From Streptomyces sp. A0642 (GTDB lineage: Bacteria; Actinomycetota; Actinomycetes; Streptomycetales; Streptomycetaceae): DNA of 64,000 nucleotides. Every line of letters starts with the position of its first letter. The stretch's first letter is position 1. The DNA is taken from contig NZ_SSBL01000023.1 of the NCBI RefSeq assembly GCF_004795105.1, positions 1 to 64,000 on the forward strand, given 5' to 3'. Below, in pieces: positions 42,494-51,173 of this stretch. The notes under the pieces were generated by a model that did not search any database, had not been told where the DNA came from, and saw only the letters and a list, made by a program, of their open reading frames with translations. Both the position numbers and the translations under genes were made by a program.

Positions 42494-43120
42494 ATGAGCA
42501 TCTGGTGGTCACTCCATTTGCGGCGCGAAGCTGCGAGCGTTCCGCTCGCCCGTCGGTTCCTACTCGGCACGATGGAATCCGCGGGTGTGGACCCGGACGT
42601 CTCCTTCGATCTGTCTCTCGCCCTGAGCGAAGCGTGTGCGAACGCCGTCGAGCACGGCGGGGCGCACGGTGTCCCGGGTGGGACTCCGGAGAGCTGGGAT
42701 GCCTGGGAGGAACCATCCGCTGCCGCCTGCGGGCAGTACCGGGTCACCGCCTATCTGGACGGCGAGAAATGCCGTATCGAAGTCGCCGATTCCGGACCGG
42801 GGTTCCCCGCCAGGCGCGCACTTCGCACCGCCGCACAGCACCACGAAGCGCATCAGCACGAGCCGCAGCACCACGAAGCACAGCAGCATGAACCGCAGCA
42901 CCACGAAGCGCAGCACCAGGAAGCGGCCCCGTCGGGCGGCACATGGCAGCCGTACGCCGAGCACCCGTCGCTCACCGCGGAGGACGGGCGGGGTCTCTGC
43001 CTGATCGAGCAGCTCGCCGATCACGTCCACTTCGGCAACCGGCCGGGGCGCGGCGGGGCGGTGGTGAGTTTCGACAAGGTCCTGAAATGGCGGGAGGGCG
43101 CCCTGCTCATGGTGTCCTGA
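42494..43120 (+). CDS. RsbW-like anti-sigma ATPase with a His-rich insertion
   Basis: A 208-residue single-domain HATPase of the kind encoded in many copies in Streptomyces, often as anti-sigma factor kinases. The N box is SEACANAVEHG (residues 45-55), the G1 box DSGPGF (99-104) and the G2 box DGRGLCLIEQL (164-174). Between G1 and G2, in the ATP-lid region, residues 115-142 form three 10-residue repeats of the QHHEAQQHEP kind, with ten His. The ATG at 42494 follows AGGAGG. It is divergent from the copper operon. The metal-binding look of the insertion is inference. Confidence 0.83.
   Translation: MSIWWSLHLRREAASVPLARRFLLGTMESAGVDPDVSFDLSLALSEACANAVEHGGAHGVPGGTPESWDAWEEPSAAACGQYRVTAYLDGEKCRIEVADSGPGFPARRALRTAAQHHEAHQHEPQHHEAQQHEPQHHEAQHQEAAPSGGTWQPYAEHPSLTAEDGRGLCLIEQLADHVHFGNRPGRGGAVVSFDKVLKWREGALLMVS
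42836..42925 (+). repeat. Three 30-bp in-frame repeats coding the His-rich insertion
   Basis: Units start near 42836, 42866 and 42896 and share CAGCACCACGAAGC; they encode QHHEAHQHEP, QHHEAQQHEP and QHHEAQHQEA. The period is a multiple of three, so copy number can change without breaking the gene. Confidence 0.85.
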
Positions 43121-43134
43121 GCAGGGCGCCCTCC
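43093..43134. terminator. Hairpin overlapping the stop codon, shared by convergent genes
   Basis: A perfect 17-bp stem (43093-43109 with 43118-43134, arm starting GGAGGGCGCCCTGCTCA) and an 8-nt loop. The TGA of the ATPase gene (43118-43120) is inside the descending arm. It can terminate both this gene and the leftward pepP. Confidence 0.8.
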
Positions 43135-43156
43135 GACGCGACGACGGGGTGGACGG

Positions 43157-44620
43157 TCAGCCCTTGAGCCCGGCCATCCACGCCTCGACCTCGTCGGCCT
43201 GCCGCGGCAGCTTGTCCGAGAGGTTTCGGTTGCCGTCCTCGGTGACGAGGATGTCGTCCTCGATCCGGACGCCGATGCCGCGGTACTCCTCGGGAACGGT
43301 CAGGTCGTCGGCCTGGAAGTAGAGACCGGGCTCCACGGTGAGGCACACGCCCGGCTCCAGCGTCCCGTTGACATACGTCTCGGTCCGCGCGGCGGCGCAG
43401 TCGTGGACGTCCATGCCGAGCATGTGGCCGGTGCCGTGCAGCGTCCATCGGCGCTGGAGACCCAGCTCCAGGACCTTGTCCACGGACAGGTCGCCGAGCA
43501 GACCCCACTCGACGAGCTTCTCGGTGAGCACGCGCTGGGCGGCGTCGTGGAAGTCGCGGTAGTCGGCGCCGGGCTTGACCGCGGCGATGCCGGCTTCCTG
43601 CGCCTCGTACACCGCGTCGTAGATCTTCCGCTGCAGCGGCGTGAACGTGCCGTTGATCGGAAGGGTGCGGGTCACGTCGGCGGTGTAGAGGTCGTTCGTC
43701 TCCACGCCGGCGTCGAGCAGGAGCAGTTCACCGGAACGCACCGCGCCGTCGTTGCGCACCCAGTGCAGGGTGGTGGCGTGGGGCCCGGCGGCGCAGATCG
43801 AGCCGTAGCCGATGTCGTTGCCCTCGATGCGGGCGCGGAGGAAGAACGTCCCCTCGATGTAGCGCTCGCTCGTCGCCTCGGCCTTGTCGAGGACCTTCAC
43901 GACGTCCTCGAAGCCCCGCGCGGTGATGTCGCAGGCCTTCTCCAGCTCGGCGATCTCGAAGGCGTCCTTGACCAGGCGGGCCTCGGAGAGGAACACGCGC
44001 AGTTCCTCGTCGCGCTCCGCGGTCACCTTGTCGGTGAGCGCGGCCTCGATGCCGGAGTCGTGACCGCGGACGTTGCGGACGGGGCCGGTGGCCTCGGCCA
44101 GTGCGGCGGGCAGCTCGCGGACGTCCTTCGCCGGGATGCCCAGCAACTGCTCGGCCTCGGTCAGCGAGTGACGGCGGCCGACCCACAGCTCGCCCTGGCC
44201 GTCGAGCCAGAACTCGCCGTTCTCCCGGTTGGAGCGCGGCAGCAGGTAGACGGTCGCCTCGTGGCCGTCGTCCTTCGGCTCCAGGACCAGGACGCCGTCC
44301 TGGGTCTGGTCGCCGGTGAGGTACGCGTACTCGGTGGACGCGCGGAAGCCGTACTCGGTGTCGTTCGACCGGGTCTTCAGCCGGCCGGCCGGGATGACCA
44401 GCCGCTCGCCCGGGAAGCGCGCCGACAGCGCGGCGCGGCGATCGGCGGTGTGCGCGGCCTGGGGGATCGGCTCCAGGCCATGCAGCTCGGTGTCGGCCCA
44501 GCCGGACTTCATGTTCGCGGCGAGCTCGTCGGAGACGCCCGGGTACAGGCCGTTCTTCCGCTGCTTGACCGGCTCTGCCTCTTCGGTCTCCGGGTTCTCC
44601 GGGGTGGGCTCCTCAGACAC
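43157..44620 (-). CDS. pepP: Xaa-Pro aminopeptidase (M24B)
   Basis: A 487-residue aminopeptidase P that frees an N-terminal residue before proline. An N-terminal creatinase-like domain (about residues 40-215) leads to the pita-bread catalytic domain (about 230-475). The five metal ligands are in place: Asp in LLLLDAGVETNDLYTADVTRT (two Asp), His in LHGTGHMLGMDVHD, Glu in TVEPGLYF and Glu in GVRIEDDILVT. The GTG at 44620 has AAGGAG ten bases upstream; the first 35 residues are acidic and disordered. Convergent with the His-rich ATPase gene. Confidence 0.93.
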   Translation of the reverse strand: MSEEPTPENPETEEAEPVKQRKNGLYPGVSDELAANMKSGWADTELHGLEPIPQAAHTADRRAALSARFPGERLVIPAGRLKTRSNDTEYGFRASTEYAYLTGDQTQDGVLVLEPKDDGHEATVYLLPRSNRENGEFWLDGQGELWVGRRHSLTEAEQLLGIPAKDVRELPAALAEATGPVRNVRGHDSGIEAALTDKVTAERDEELRVFLSEARLVKDAFEIAELEKACDITARGFEDVVKVLDKAEATSERYIEGTFFLRARIEGNDIGYGSICAAGPHATTLHWVRNDGAVRSGELLLLDAGVETNDLYTADVTRTLPINGTFTPLQRKIYDAVYEAQEAGIAAVKPGADYRDFHDAAQRVLTEKLVEWGLLGDLSVDKVLELGLQRRWTLHGTGHMLGMDVHDCAAARTETYVNGTLEPGVCLTVEPGLYFQADDLTVPEEYRGIGVRIEDDILVTEDGNRNLSDKLPRQADEVEAWMAGLKG

Positions 44621-44742
44621 GGCTTGTCTCTCCTTGATACGACACTGGACCCCCTCCATCGTACGGGCGTACGGAAGGGGGCCCAGGGCCGGAAGGCCTC
44701 TTACACAGGGTGGCCCGCCGCTGCCGGCGGGTGCGGGGCGGA

Positions 44743-46230
44743 TCAGTCGAAGCGTGCGGCGAGCAGGACCACGTCCTCCGTGGGGTCGCCCCGGTCGATT
44801 CCTTCGGGCAGCACGGTGCGCACCACATGGTCGGCGACCGATCCGGCGTCGTGGCGCAGGGCCTTCGGGACGCTCGCCGCCGCCGAGTGGAGCCGTGCGA
44901 ACGCCCGGTCCATCGAGTCGCCGGCGCGGCGCAGCAGACCGTCGGTGTACAGCAGGACCGTCTCGCCGGGCGCCGGTGCGATCTCCACGCTCGGCGCCTC
45001 CCAGCAGGCCAGCATGCCCAGCGGGGCGGAGAGGGTGGTCTCGATGAACTCGGTGCGACGGTCGCCGACGAGCAGCGGCGGGGTGTGCCCGGCGCCGGCC
45101 AGCAGGATCTTGCGGCGGGCGGGCTCGCAGTAGGCGAAGAGGGCGGTCGCGGAACGGGCCGGTTCGGTCAGCCGCATCAGGAGTTCGAGATCGGAGAGCA
45201 CGGCGACCGGGTCCTCGCCCTCCATCACCGCGTACGCCCGCAGGCCCGCGCGCAGTCGTCCCATGGCGGCCAGGGCGCTGGGTCCGGAGCCGCCTGCCGA
45301 ACCCACGGCGAGACCGAGCGCGCCCTCCGGCAGCGCCAGCGCGTCGTACCAGTCGCTGCCGCTCTGCGGTGCGGCGTGATGGCGTACGGCCAACTGCACA
45401 CCGGGGACGCGGGGCAGCCGGCTGGGCAGGAGCTCCTCGGCGATGGTGGCGACGTCGGTCCTCGCCCGCTCCAGTTCCAGCAGCCGGGCCAGGTGCTCGG
45501 CGGCGTACCCGGCGTACAGCCCGACGAGATGGCGTTGGCGTTCCAGCGGCTCGGCGGGTTCGTCGTAGAGCCAGACCGCGGCGCCGAGACGTCCGGTCCG
45601 CTCGGTGGTGATCGGCAGTGCGTAGCTGGCCGCGTAGCCGAGGCGGGCGGCGACCTCACGCCTGCGGGGGTCCAGTCCGGTGTCGCCGAGCAGATCGGGG
45701 GTGGCCGACGCGCCGTCGGGGTTCGGCAGACCTTCCAGGATGCGGCCGTAGGAGGTGGCGCTGCGCGGGACCGTCTCGATCTGGCCGAGCTCCCCGTGGG
45801 CCAGCCCGAGGCCGACGGTGCTGACGGGACCACGGAGGTCGGAGGGTTCGAAGGCGATCAGTCCGCGACGGGCGCCGACGAGCGCGGCTCCGGCGTCGAG
45901 CAGTTCGTGCAGGGCGTCGTCGAGGGTGTTGGTTCTCGCCAGCCGTTCGGTGAGCTCGTGCAGCGTGGTGAGGTCGGATACCCAGCCCGCCAGACGGTCC
46001 TGGAGGAAGGCGCCGGGAGCGGCGGGTACCTCGGTGAGGGGCCCGGCAGTGTGCGCCGAAACCGGAACTTGTGGATCGATTCCAGCCACTTTCGGCAGGT
46101 GTGGGGCGCTCATGGTTGCCGGCTTTCCGACTGGTTTGTTTCGTCGAATAGCATCGCAAACCCCCATGTCATTCTGCGCCGCTACCAGTGCATCCACATG
46201 TACACGCACAAGTAAGGCGATGTCCAGCAT
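44743..46230 (-). CDS. GAF-PP2C (SpoIIE-type) serine/threonine phosphatase
   Basis: A 495-residue cytosolic regulator with a GAF domain (about residues 95-255) and a PP2C/SpoIIE phosphatase domain (about 270-495). Visible motifs are SGSDWYDALALPEG, AGHTPPLLV and LLLYTDGLLRRA. Such proteins dephosphorylate anti-anti-sigma factors and are counterparts of RsbW-like kinases such as those at 42494 and 49341. In the first metal motif the usual GGDWYD is SGSDWYD, and the GDVxGHG position reads GSAGGSGPSA. Metal binding may therefore be changed. Start ATG at 46230 (MLDIALLVRVHV) with GGTGGGG ahead; MSAPHLP at 46113 is an alternative. Confidence 0.83.
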   Translation of the reverse strand: MLDIALLVRVHVDALVAAQNDMGVCDAIRRNKPVGKPATMSAPHLPKVAGIDPQVPVSAHTAGPLTEVPAAPGAFLQDRLAGWVSDLTTLHELTERLARTNTLDDALHELLDAGAALVGARRGLIAFEPSDLRGPVSTVGLGLAHGELGQIETVPRSATSYGRILEGLPNPDGASATPDLLGDTGLDPRRREVAARLGYAASYALPITTERTGRLGAAVWLYDEPAEPLERQRHLVGLYAGYAAEHLARLLELERARTDVATIAEELLPSRLPRVPGVQLAVRHHAAPQSGSDWYDALALPEGALGLAVGSAGGSGPSALAAMGRLRAGLRAYAVMEGEDPVAVLSDLELLMRLTEPARSATALFAYCEPARRKILLAGAGHTPPLLVGDRRTEFIETTLSAPLGMLACWEAPSVEIAPAPGETVLLYTDGLLRRAGDSMDRAFARLHSAAASVPKALRHDAGSVADHVVRTVLPEGIDRGDPTEDVVLLAARFD

Positions 46231-46712
46231 TGTCCCCACCGGATTTATGGTGTCCGAGGGGCGAGCAACTTGGCCAAAAAATGCACCCTGCGGCAGTCAT
46301 TCACGGTCGACTGGGTCTGCTCGACCGGGCGTTGCTCCCCGGGGCACATCCCAGGGGGAGCGTCATTCCGGGCGCGCTGGGTACGTACATCAGTAGATGG
46401 CCAGAGGCGGTTCGGACCGCCTCCGGAACCTGGCGGCGGCCCCGGACGTCCTCACCTGTGACGGCCACGCCCCCTCCCCGAGTGGCGAGGCAGTACGACG
46501 GACGGCAGGCGCGTGACGCGCCCTGCACCTCGACACGCTTTCGACTGGAACCGGCTCGATTCGGCTCAGCACAGCTCAGGCTCGGTACCGAAGAACAACC
46601 CGTACCGCAGGCTCGGCGGGCTTGTACACACAGTGACGATCCGCACACGTGTTGTGACGCGCGCGTGGTGTGATGTGGACCCTCGGCGTTCAACGGAAAG
46701 GAACGAGCGCTC
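46231..46712. other. Divergent intergenic region, 482 bp
   Basis: Between the leftward phosphatase gene and the rightward Prim-Pol gene. No gene is supported. It contains an ACACGTGT palindrome at 46645-46652, followed by TTGTGA and TGTGAT elements that could be a promoter for the Prim-Pol gene, whose RBS GGAAAGGAAC is clear. Nothing else recognisable. Confidence 0.5.
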
Positions 46713-47435
46713 ATGCGCGAGATCCTCGGAAGGCGACGCAGGCTCCGGTTCGGGCGCAGGGGAGGAACCGCCCGGCTCGACGCGGCCCTGACCTGTGCCA
46801 CCGCCTGGCAGTGGCCCGTGCTCCCGGGGGTGGGGCTCCAGGCGGCCGGCGGCCGTGGTGAGCGCGGCCGCGCCTGCGCCTGTCCCGACCCCGAGTGCGC
46901 GGTGCCCGGCGCGCACCCCTCCGATCCCGGGCTGCTCGCCGCGACCACCGACGCCCGCATGGTGCGCTGGTGGTGGACGAACCGGCCCGCCGCGCCGGTC
47001 CTGCTGGCCACGGGCGGGCTCGCGCCGTGCGCACTGAGCCTGCCGGCGGTGGCCGGTGCTCGCGCCCTGGCCGAGCTCGACCGGACGGGCCTGCGGCTGG
47101 GCCCCGTGGTGGCGACGCCGACCCGGTGGTCGCTGCTGGTCGCCCCGTACACCCTGGAACGGCTCGGCGAACTGCTCCACGCCCAGGACTGGGTGCCCTC
47201 CTCGCTGCGTTTCCACGGCGAGGGCGGCTATCTCGTCCTTCCGCCCTCCGAGATCGGTACGGGGCAGGTGCGCTGGGAGCGGGCGCCGGACAAGGTCTCC
47301 CGGCCCGGCCCCGGTGGCGGGGCGCCGGTCCGGGCTGTGGCGTCGCCGTGGCTGCCGGACGTGGGGGTGGTTCTGGACGCGCTGGTCGCGGCGAGCTCCA
47401 GTGCGCCGGACGGCGGGAGCCGGCTCGCGTACTGA
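46713..47435 (+). CDS. Prim-Pol (bifunctional DNA primase/polymerase) N-terminal-type protein
   Basis: A 240-residue protein matching in layout the Streptomyces proteins annotated as bifunctional DNA primase/polymerase. The Cys-rich segment CACPDPECAVPGAHP (about residues 55-69) and RMVRWWWTNRP (about 82-92) are typical. The catalytic DxD pair of active archaeo-eukaryotic primases is not evident, so it may be non-catalytic. ATG at 46713 behind GGAAAGG. A second relative with an intact DLDVD motif lies at 59685. Role unknown. Confidence 0.72.
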   Translation: MREILGRRRRLRFGRRGGTARLDAALTCATAWQWPVLPGVGLQAAGGRGERGRACACPDPECAVPGAHPSDPGLLAATTDARMVRWWWTNRPAAPVLLATGGLAPCALSLPAVAGARALAELDRTGLRLGPVVATPTRWSLLVAPYTLERLGELLHAQDWVPSSLRFHGEGGYLVLPPSEIGTGQVRWERAPDKVSRPGPGGGAPVRAVASPWLPDVGVVLDALVAASSSAPDGGSRLAY

Positions 47436-48195
47436 CCGGCGGGCCGAGGCCGGGCGCGCTGTCTCCGTGCTGCCGCCCGGTCTTTCCGTGCTGCCGTGGC
47501 GCGTGCGGTGCCGCTTCCGTTCTCGACCCGCATTCTGACCTTCGCGGCCCGTCCTCATTACCGAGCGCTGTCGGATCCCCGGCGTATCACTTCTGGGTGA
47601 GGTGGTCGGCGAGGGATTTTCCGGTCATTTCGTGAAGGCGGTTTGGGTCATGCAAAGTCTGCCGATGCAAAGGCCGCCCGGGCCGGCATTCTGATGCCCT
47701 TTCCGAAGCCGTTCGAACGGCCGTCGAAGATCTCTTCGGGGGATCTTCCGCCACGCAATCGGAAAAGGAGCCGGGCCGATGGCATCTGTCCGATATCCAG
47801 CGGTCCGACGACCGTGCGGTGCGGTTGTCGACACCCGGCCCAACGGGCCTTCCACGACGGAGGGTTGACGTCGGCTCACGCCGAAGTCGTCGCCGGGCAA
47901 GCTGGAAGGACGGCAAGGGCGGGACGGGGCGAGCGGAGAGCGGCGGTGCGCGACCGGCGGCTGTGCAGGGCCTGTGCGCGGCTCGTGCGCCCGCTGGTGC
48001 GCCGTCGCGCGCCGTGCCCGGGCATGAGGATGCCCGATCGCTGGCGACGGGGGATGCACCAGCGACCGGGCTTCTAGAACGGTAACAAGAGATCTGCCGT
48101 TCGCAAATTCGATCTCGCGTATTCGGACAGCGATTTACCTGTCAGTACGGTGGATTGTGACAGGCGTCACCGTACGGGCGGGATGATGGTCACTG
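47436..48195. other. 760-bp region between convergent genes, no supported gene
   Basis: Between the ends of the Prim-Pol and SEC-C genes. A 144-codon open frame at 47643-48077 has no convincing RBS and Arg-rich low-quality protein, so it is not called. Structured elements: arms 48032-48044 and 48059-48071 (one mismatch), and arms GTACGGTG/CACCGTAC at 48145-48152 and 48168-48175. A TCCGTGCTGCCG sequence occurs twice near 47465-47505. Such length between convergent ends is unusual in this genome and may hide an RNA gene or a decayed gene. Confidence 0.5.
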
Positions 48196-49161
48196 TCAGC
48201 TGAGGGTCACTTGGCGGTTGGTGAGCCCGCCACGTGCCCGGCGCTCCTCGGCGGTGAGCGGCGCGTCCGACGCGAGCGCGGTCGCGAGCCGCTCCGCGAA
48301 CGCGACGGCGGGCTTCTCGCACTCCTCGGCACTCATGGAGGTCGGCAGGTCCCAGACCGGGACCATCAGGCCGTGCGCGCGGAAGGAACCGACCAGCCGG
48401 GTCCCCTCGCCGAGCGACGAGGTGCCGGCGGCGTGCAGCCGGGCGAGTGCGTCGAGGAGCCGCTCCTCGGGGTGCGGCATGACCCAGCGCAGGTGGTTCT
48501 TCTCCGGGGTCTCGCACCAGTAGGCGGCGTCCACGCCCGACAGCAGGACGGTCGGGAGTGCCGCGTCGTTGGCGCGTTCCAGGGACGCGGTCACCTCGGC
48601 GGTGGCGTTCTCCGCGTCCGGCACCCAGAACTCGAAGCCCGGGTGCACGACGGGCGTGAACGGGGCGTCGGCGTCCAGGAGGTCCTGGAGACGCGGTCCC
48701 TCGGCCGGTACGCGCCGGGCGGCGACGGGAGAGCCGGGCTCGGCCTCCAGCGCGCGCTGGAGCGTGTCGGCGAGGTCGCGGCTGAGGTCGCCCGACGAGG
48801 TGTCGTTCTGCAGGGCGAGCAGGACCGAACCGTCGTCGCGGCGCAGCGCGGGCCATGCCATCGGGAGAACGGTCGCGAGCGTCACGGACGGCACGCCCTC
48901 GGGCAGTCCGCCCTTCAGCGTCAGTTCGGCCGTGGCGGCGGGGACCAGCTCGCGCAGCGCGACCCAGTCGCATTCGCCCGCCAGCCCCTCGAAGGGGCGC
49001 TGGACGAGTTCGGCCACGGCCTGGGCGGCGGCGCGGCCGTGACAGGCCTTGTAACGGCGGCCCGAACCGCACGGGCAGGGCTCGCGAGCCCCGACCACCG
49101 GAATCTCGCCGTCCGTGAGCTGCTGCTTCCCGGCCTTGGTCTGAGGGCGCTTCTTCGCCAT
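48196..49161 (-). CDS. DUF5926-family protein with SEC-C zinc motif
   Basis: A 321-residue protein starting MAKKRPQTKAGKQQL. A SEC-C metal-binding motif lies near the N-terminus: EPCPCGSGRRYKACHG (about residues 27-42), where CxC and CH bind zinc as in the SecA tail. The rest (about 50-315) is the DUF5926 domain of actinomycetes, function unknown. SEC-C motifs often touch ribosomes or SecB-like partners. ATG at 49161; no operon neighbours overlap. Confidence 0.82.
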   Translation of the reverse strand: MAKKRPQTKAGKQQLTDGEIPVVGAREPCPCGSGRRYKACHGRAAAQAVAELVQRPFEGLAGECDWVALRELVPAATAELTLKGGLPEGVPSVTLATVLPMAWPALRRDDGSVLLALQNDTSSGDLSRDLADTLQRALEAEPGSPVAARRVPAEGPRLQDLLDADAPFTPVVHPGFEFWVPDAENATAEVTASLERANDAALPTVLLSGVDAAYWCETPEKNHLRWVMPHPEERLLDALARLHAAGTSSLGEGTRLVGSFRAHGLMVPVWDLPTSMSAEECEKPAVAFAERLATALASDAPLTAEERRARGGLTNRQVTLS

Positions 49162-49340
49162 GGTGGGCTTTCTCCCGATTGCGACAGTGCGGTCTGGGCC
49201 GCGAGCCTAGCCCCCCGTGCGCGGTCCGCAGGCACGGCCGACCGTAACGGCGGCCCGCTCACGACGGACACGGCGTCGGCCAACGGGGCTCCGTGGTGCG
49301 CTGTCGCCCGGCCCGGCGCGGCCGGCCGCGCCGCCCCGGT

Positions 49341-49925
49341 TCAGCCCGCGTCGTCGAAGGCGTCGGCGAAATCCAGCCCGTCGAGGCCCGTCGCAGCCGT
49401 CACTCCCGCACTGCCGCCCGGCAGCCTCGTCACTCCCGGCGCCCGCCCGTTGCCCCGCGTGCCGGGCGCTTCGCCGGGGACGCCGTGCCCCTCGTGGAGC
49501 AGCACCCAGACGGTGACTTCGCCGGACGAGTCGTCACGTACCCCCCACTCCTCGGCAAGGGCGCTGATGATGTTGAGCCCCCGGCCGCCGCGAGCGGTCA
49601 CCGACGGAGTGGCCGGAACCGGCCGGGTCGGGCCGCCTCCGTCCGTCACCTCGACGGTCAGCCCGCCCGTTCTGTCGACGTGCCAGGCGGCGCGCACGTC
49701 GCCGTCTCCCACGTCGGTGTGCCGGCCCAGCGGCCTGCCGTGCCGGCAGGCGTTGCTGAGCAGTTCGGAAAGGATCAACACAGCATCGTCGACGACCGAA
49801 TCCGGCACCCCGTGACTGCGCAGCTGCTCACGCATCCGGTGCCGTGCCTGACCCACGCCCGCAGGACCATGGGGTACGGCCATGCTCGACGACGTGGGCA
49901 CTTCTTGTGCCACCACCAACGCCAC
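49341..49925 (-). CDS. RsbW-like HATPase (anti-sigma kinase type)
   Basis: A 194-residue GHKL ATPase domain protein. The N box is LILSELLSNACRHG (about residues 50-63), the G1 region VTDGGGPTRP (about 92-101) and the G2 region GGRGLNIISALAEEWG (about 112-127). The last 50 residues are Gly/Arg-rich and probably disordered. The GTG at 49925 was chosen because AAGGAGG lies eight bases ahead. It is one of two such ATPases in the window; partners (sigma or anti-anti-sigma factors) are not adjacent. Confidence 0.82.
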   Translation of the reverse strand: MALVVAQEVPTSSSMAVPHGPAGVGQARHRMREQLRSHGVPDSVVDDAVLILSELLSNACRHGRPLGRHTDVGDGDVRAAWHVDRTGGLTVEVTDGGGPTRPVPATPSVTARGGRGLNIISALAEEWGVRDDSSGEVTVWVLLHEGHGVPGEAPGTRGNGRAPGVTRLPGGSAGVTAATGLDGLDFADAFDDAG

Positions 49926-50138
49926 CCCCGAGACCTCCTTTGCCCCACGCCAGGGAGTGGATGCCCCTCTGGACTGGACCGGAAACCGGCCAATGGCCCA
50001 CGAGTGACGCACTCGTAACGATTGGGCACGGGGTGAATGCGCCGGTGTACTCCCTGTAACCAGCAGAAAAGGGCGCGCTCCCCGCCGCCCGCCCGCCGGC
50101 CGCTCCCCGGGACGGCCCGGTTCGGACGGACCGCGCCC

Positions 50139-50975
50139 TTACGCGCGCCCCAGCTGTGCCAGGACCTGTTTCGGCCGGTTCGTGATGATGGCCTCGACCC
50201 CGAGCCGGATGCAGAGCTCGACGTCCTCGGGCTCGTTGACCGTCCAGACATGCGCGCGATGACCGGCGCGGTGCAGCCGGTCGATGTACCCCGGGTGGCT
50301 GCGTACGATCCGCATCCCCGGCCCCGCGATCCGGGCACCGGCCGGCAGCCGTCCGTCCCGCAGCCGCGGGGAGACGAACTGCATCAGGTAGACGGTGGGC
50401 AGGTCGGGCGCGGCGTCCTGGATGCGGTGCAGCGAGCGGGCCGAGAAGCTCATGATGCGGACCGGCGAGGGGGCGTCGGACGGCGGTGCGTCGAGCTCGA
50501 AGCGCTTCAGCAGGTGCAGCAGCCGCTCCTCGACCTGCCCCGCCCAGCGCGTCGGATGCTTGGTCTCGATGGCCAGCTGCAGCGGACGGCCGGTGGCCCT
50601 CGTCTCGACGAGGAGCTCGAGGAGCCGTTCCAGAGTGAGTACGGAGGTGAGCTCGCCCGGCACCGGGTCCCAGTCCGGGGACTCCGCCTCCTCGTGGTCC
50701 TTCCACGAACCGAAGTCGAGGGCCGCGAGTTCGCTGAGCTCCAGGGCGGAGACCGCGCCGCGGCCGTTGGAGGTGCGGTTCACCCGGCGGTCGTGTACGC
50801 ATACGAGATGGCCGTCGGCCGTGAGCCGTACATCGCACTCCAGGGCGTCGGCGCCGTCCTCGATCGCCTTCCGGTACGCGGCCAGGGTGTGCTCGGGGGC
50901 GTCGTCGGACGCGCCCCGGTGTGCGATGACCTGGATGGGATGCTGGCTGGGGCGCTGCTGCCGTGCTTGGGTCAC
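50139..50975 (-). CDS. Glycerophosphodiester phosphodiesterase
   Basis: A 278-residue TIM-barrel GDPD. The active-site set is at the start: IAHRGASDDAPEHT (His-Arg and Glu, about residues 18-31), ADALECDVRLT (Glu and Asp, about 43-53) and the catalytic His in LVCVHDR (about 58-64). Later strands include LAIETKHP (about 132-139) and VWTVNEPEDVELCIRLG. It releases glycerol 3-phosphate from deacylated lipids. No signal peptide, so cytosolic. GTG start at 50975; stop TAA. Confidence 0.93.
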   Translation of the reverse strand: MTQARQQRPSQHPIQVIAHRGASDDAPEHTLAAYRKAIEDGADALECDVRLTADGHLVCVHDRRVNRTSNGRGAVSALELSELAALDFGSWKDHEEAESPDWDPVPGELTSVLTLERLLELLVETRATGRPLQLAIETKHPTRWAGQVEERLLHLLKRFELDAPPSDAPSPVRIMSFSARSLHRIQDAAPDLPTVYLMQFVSPRLRDGRLPAGARIAGPGMRIVRSHPGYIDRLHRAGHRAHVWTVNEPEDVELCIRLGVEAIITNRPKQVLAQLGRA

Positions 50976-51173
50976 CGCGTCATGGTGTCACCGGGAGGCG
51001 GCGGGTGCGCGCACCTTGTGACGTGAGACCGTTTTGTCCGGTGTAAGGGCCGGTGCGCGGATGCACAGGTCCTGCTTACAGTGGCCTGACGTGCCGTGGG
51101 AAAAGCTGACTCCAGACACGTACACAGCGGATCTCTTGCCGAATGATGATGTGGAACCGAGGAGTAAAGAGCT

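Noticed and set aside
47643..48077. 144-codon open frame between convergent genes
   Set aside because: No RBS, Arg-rich composition expected from GC-rich noncoding DNA, and no domain.
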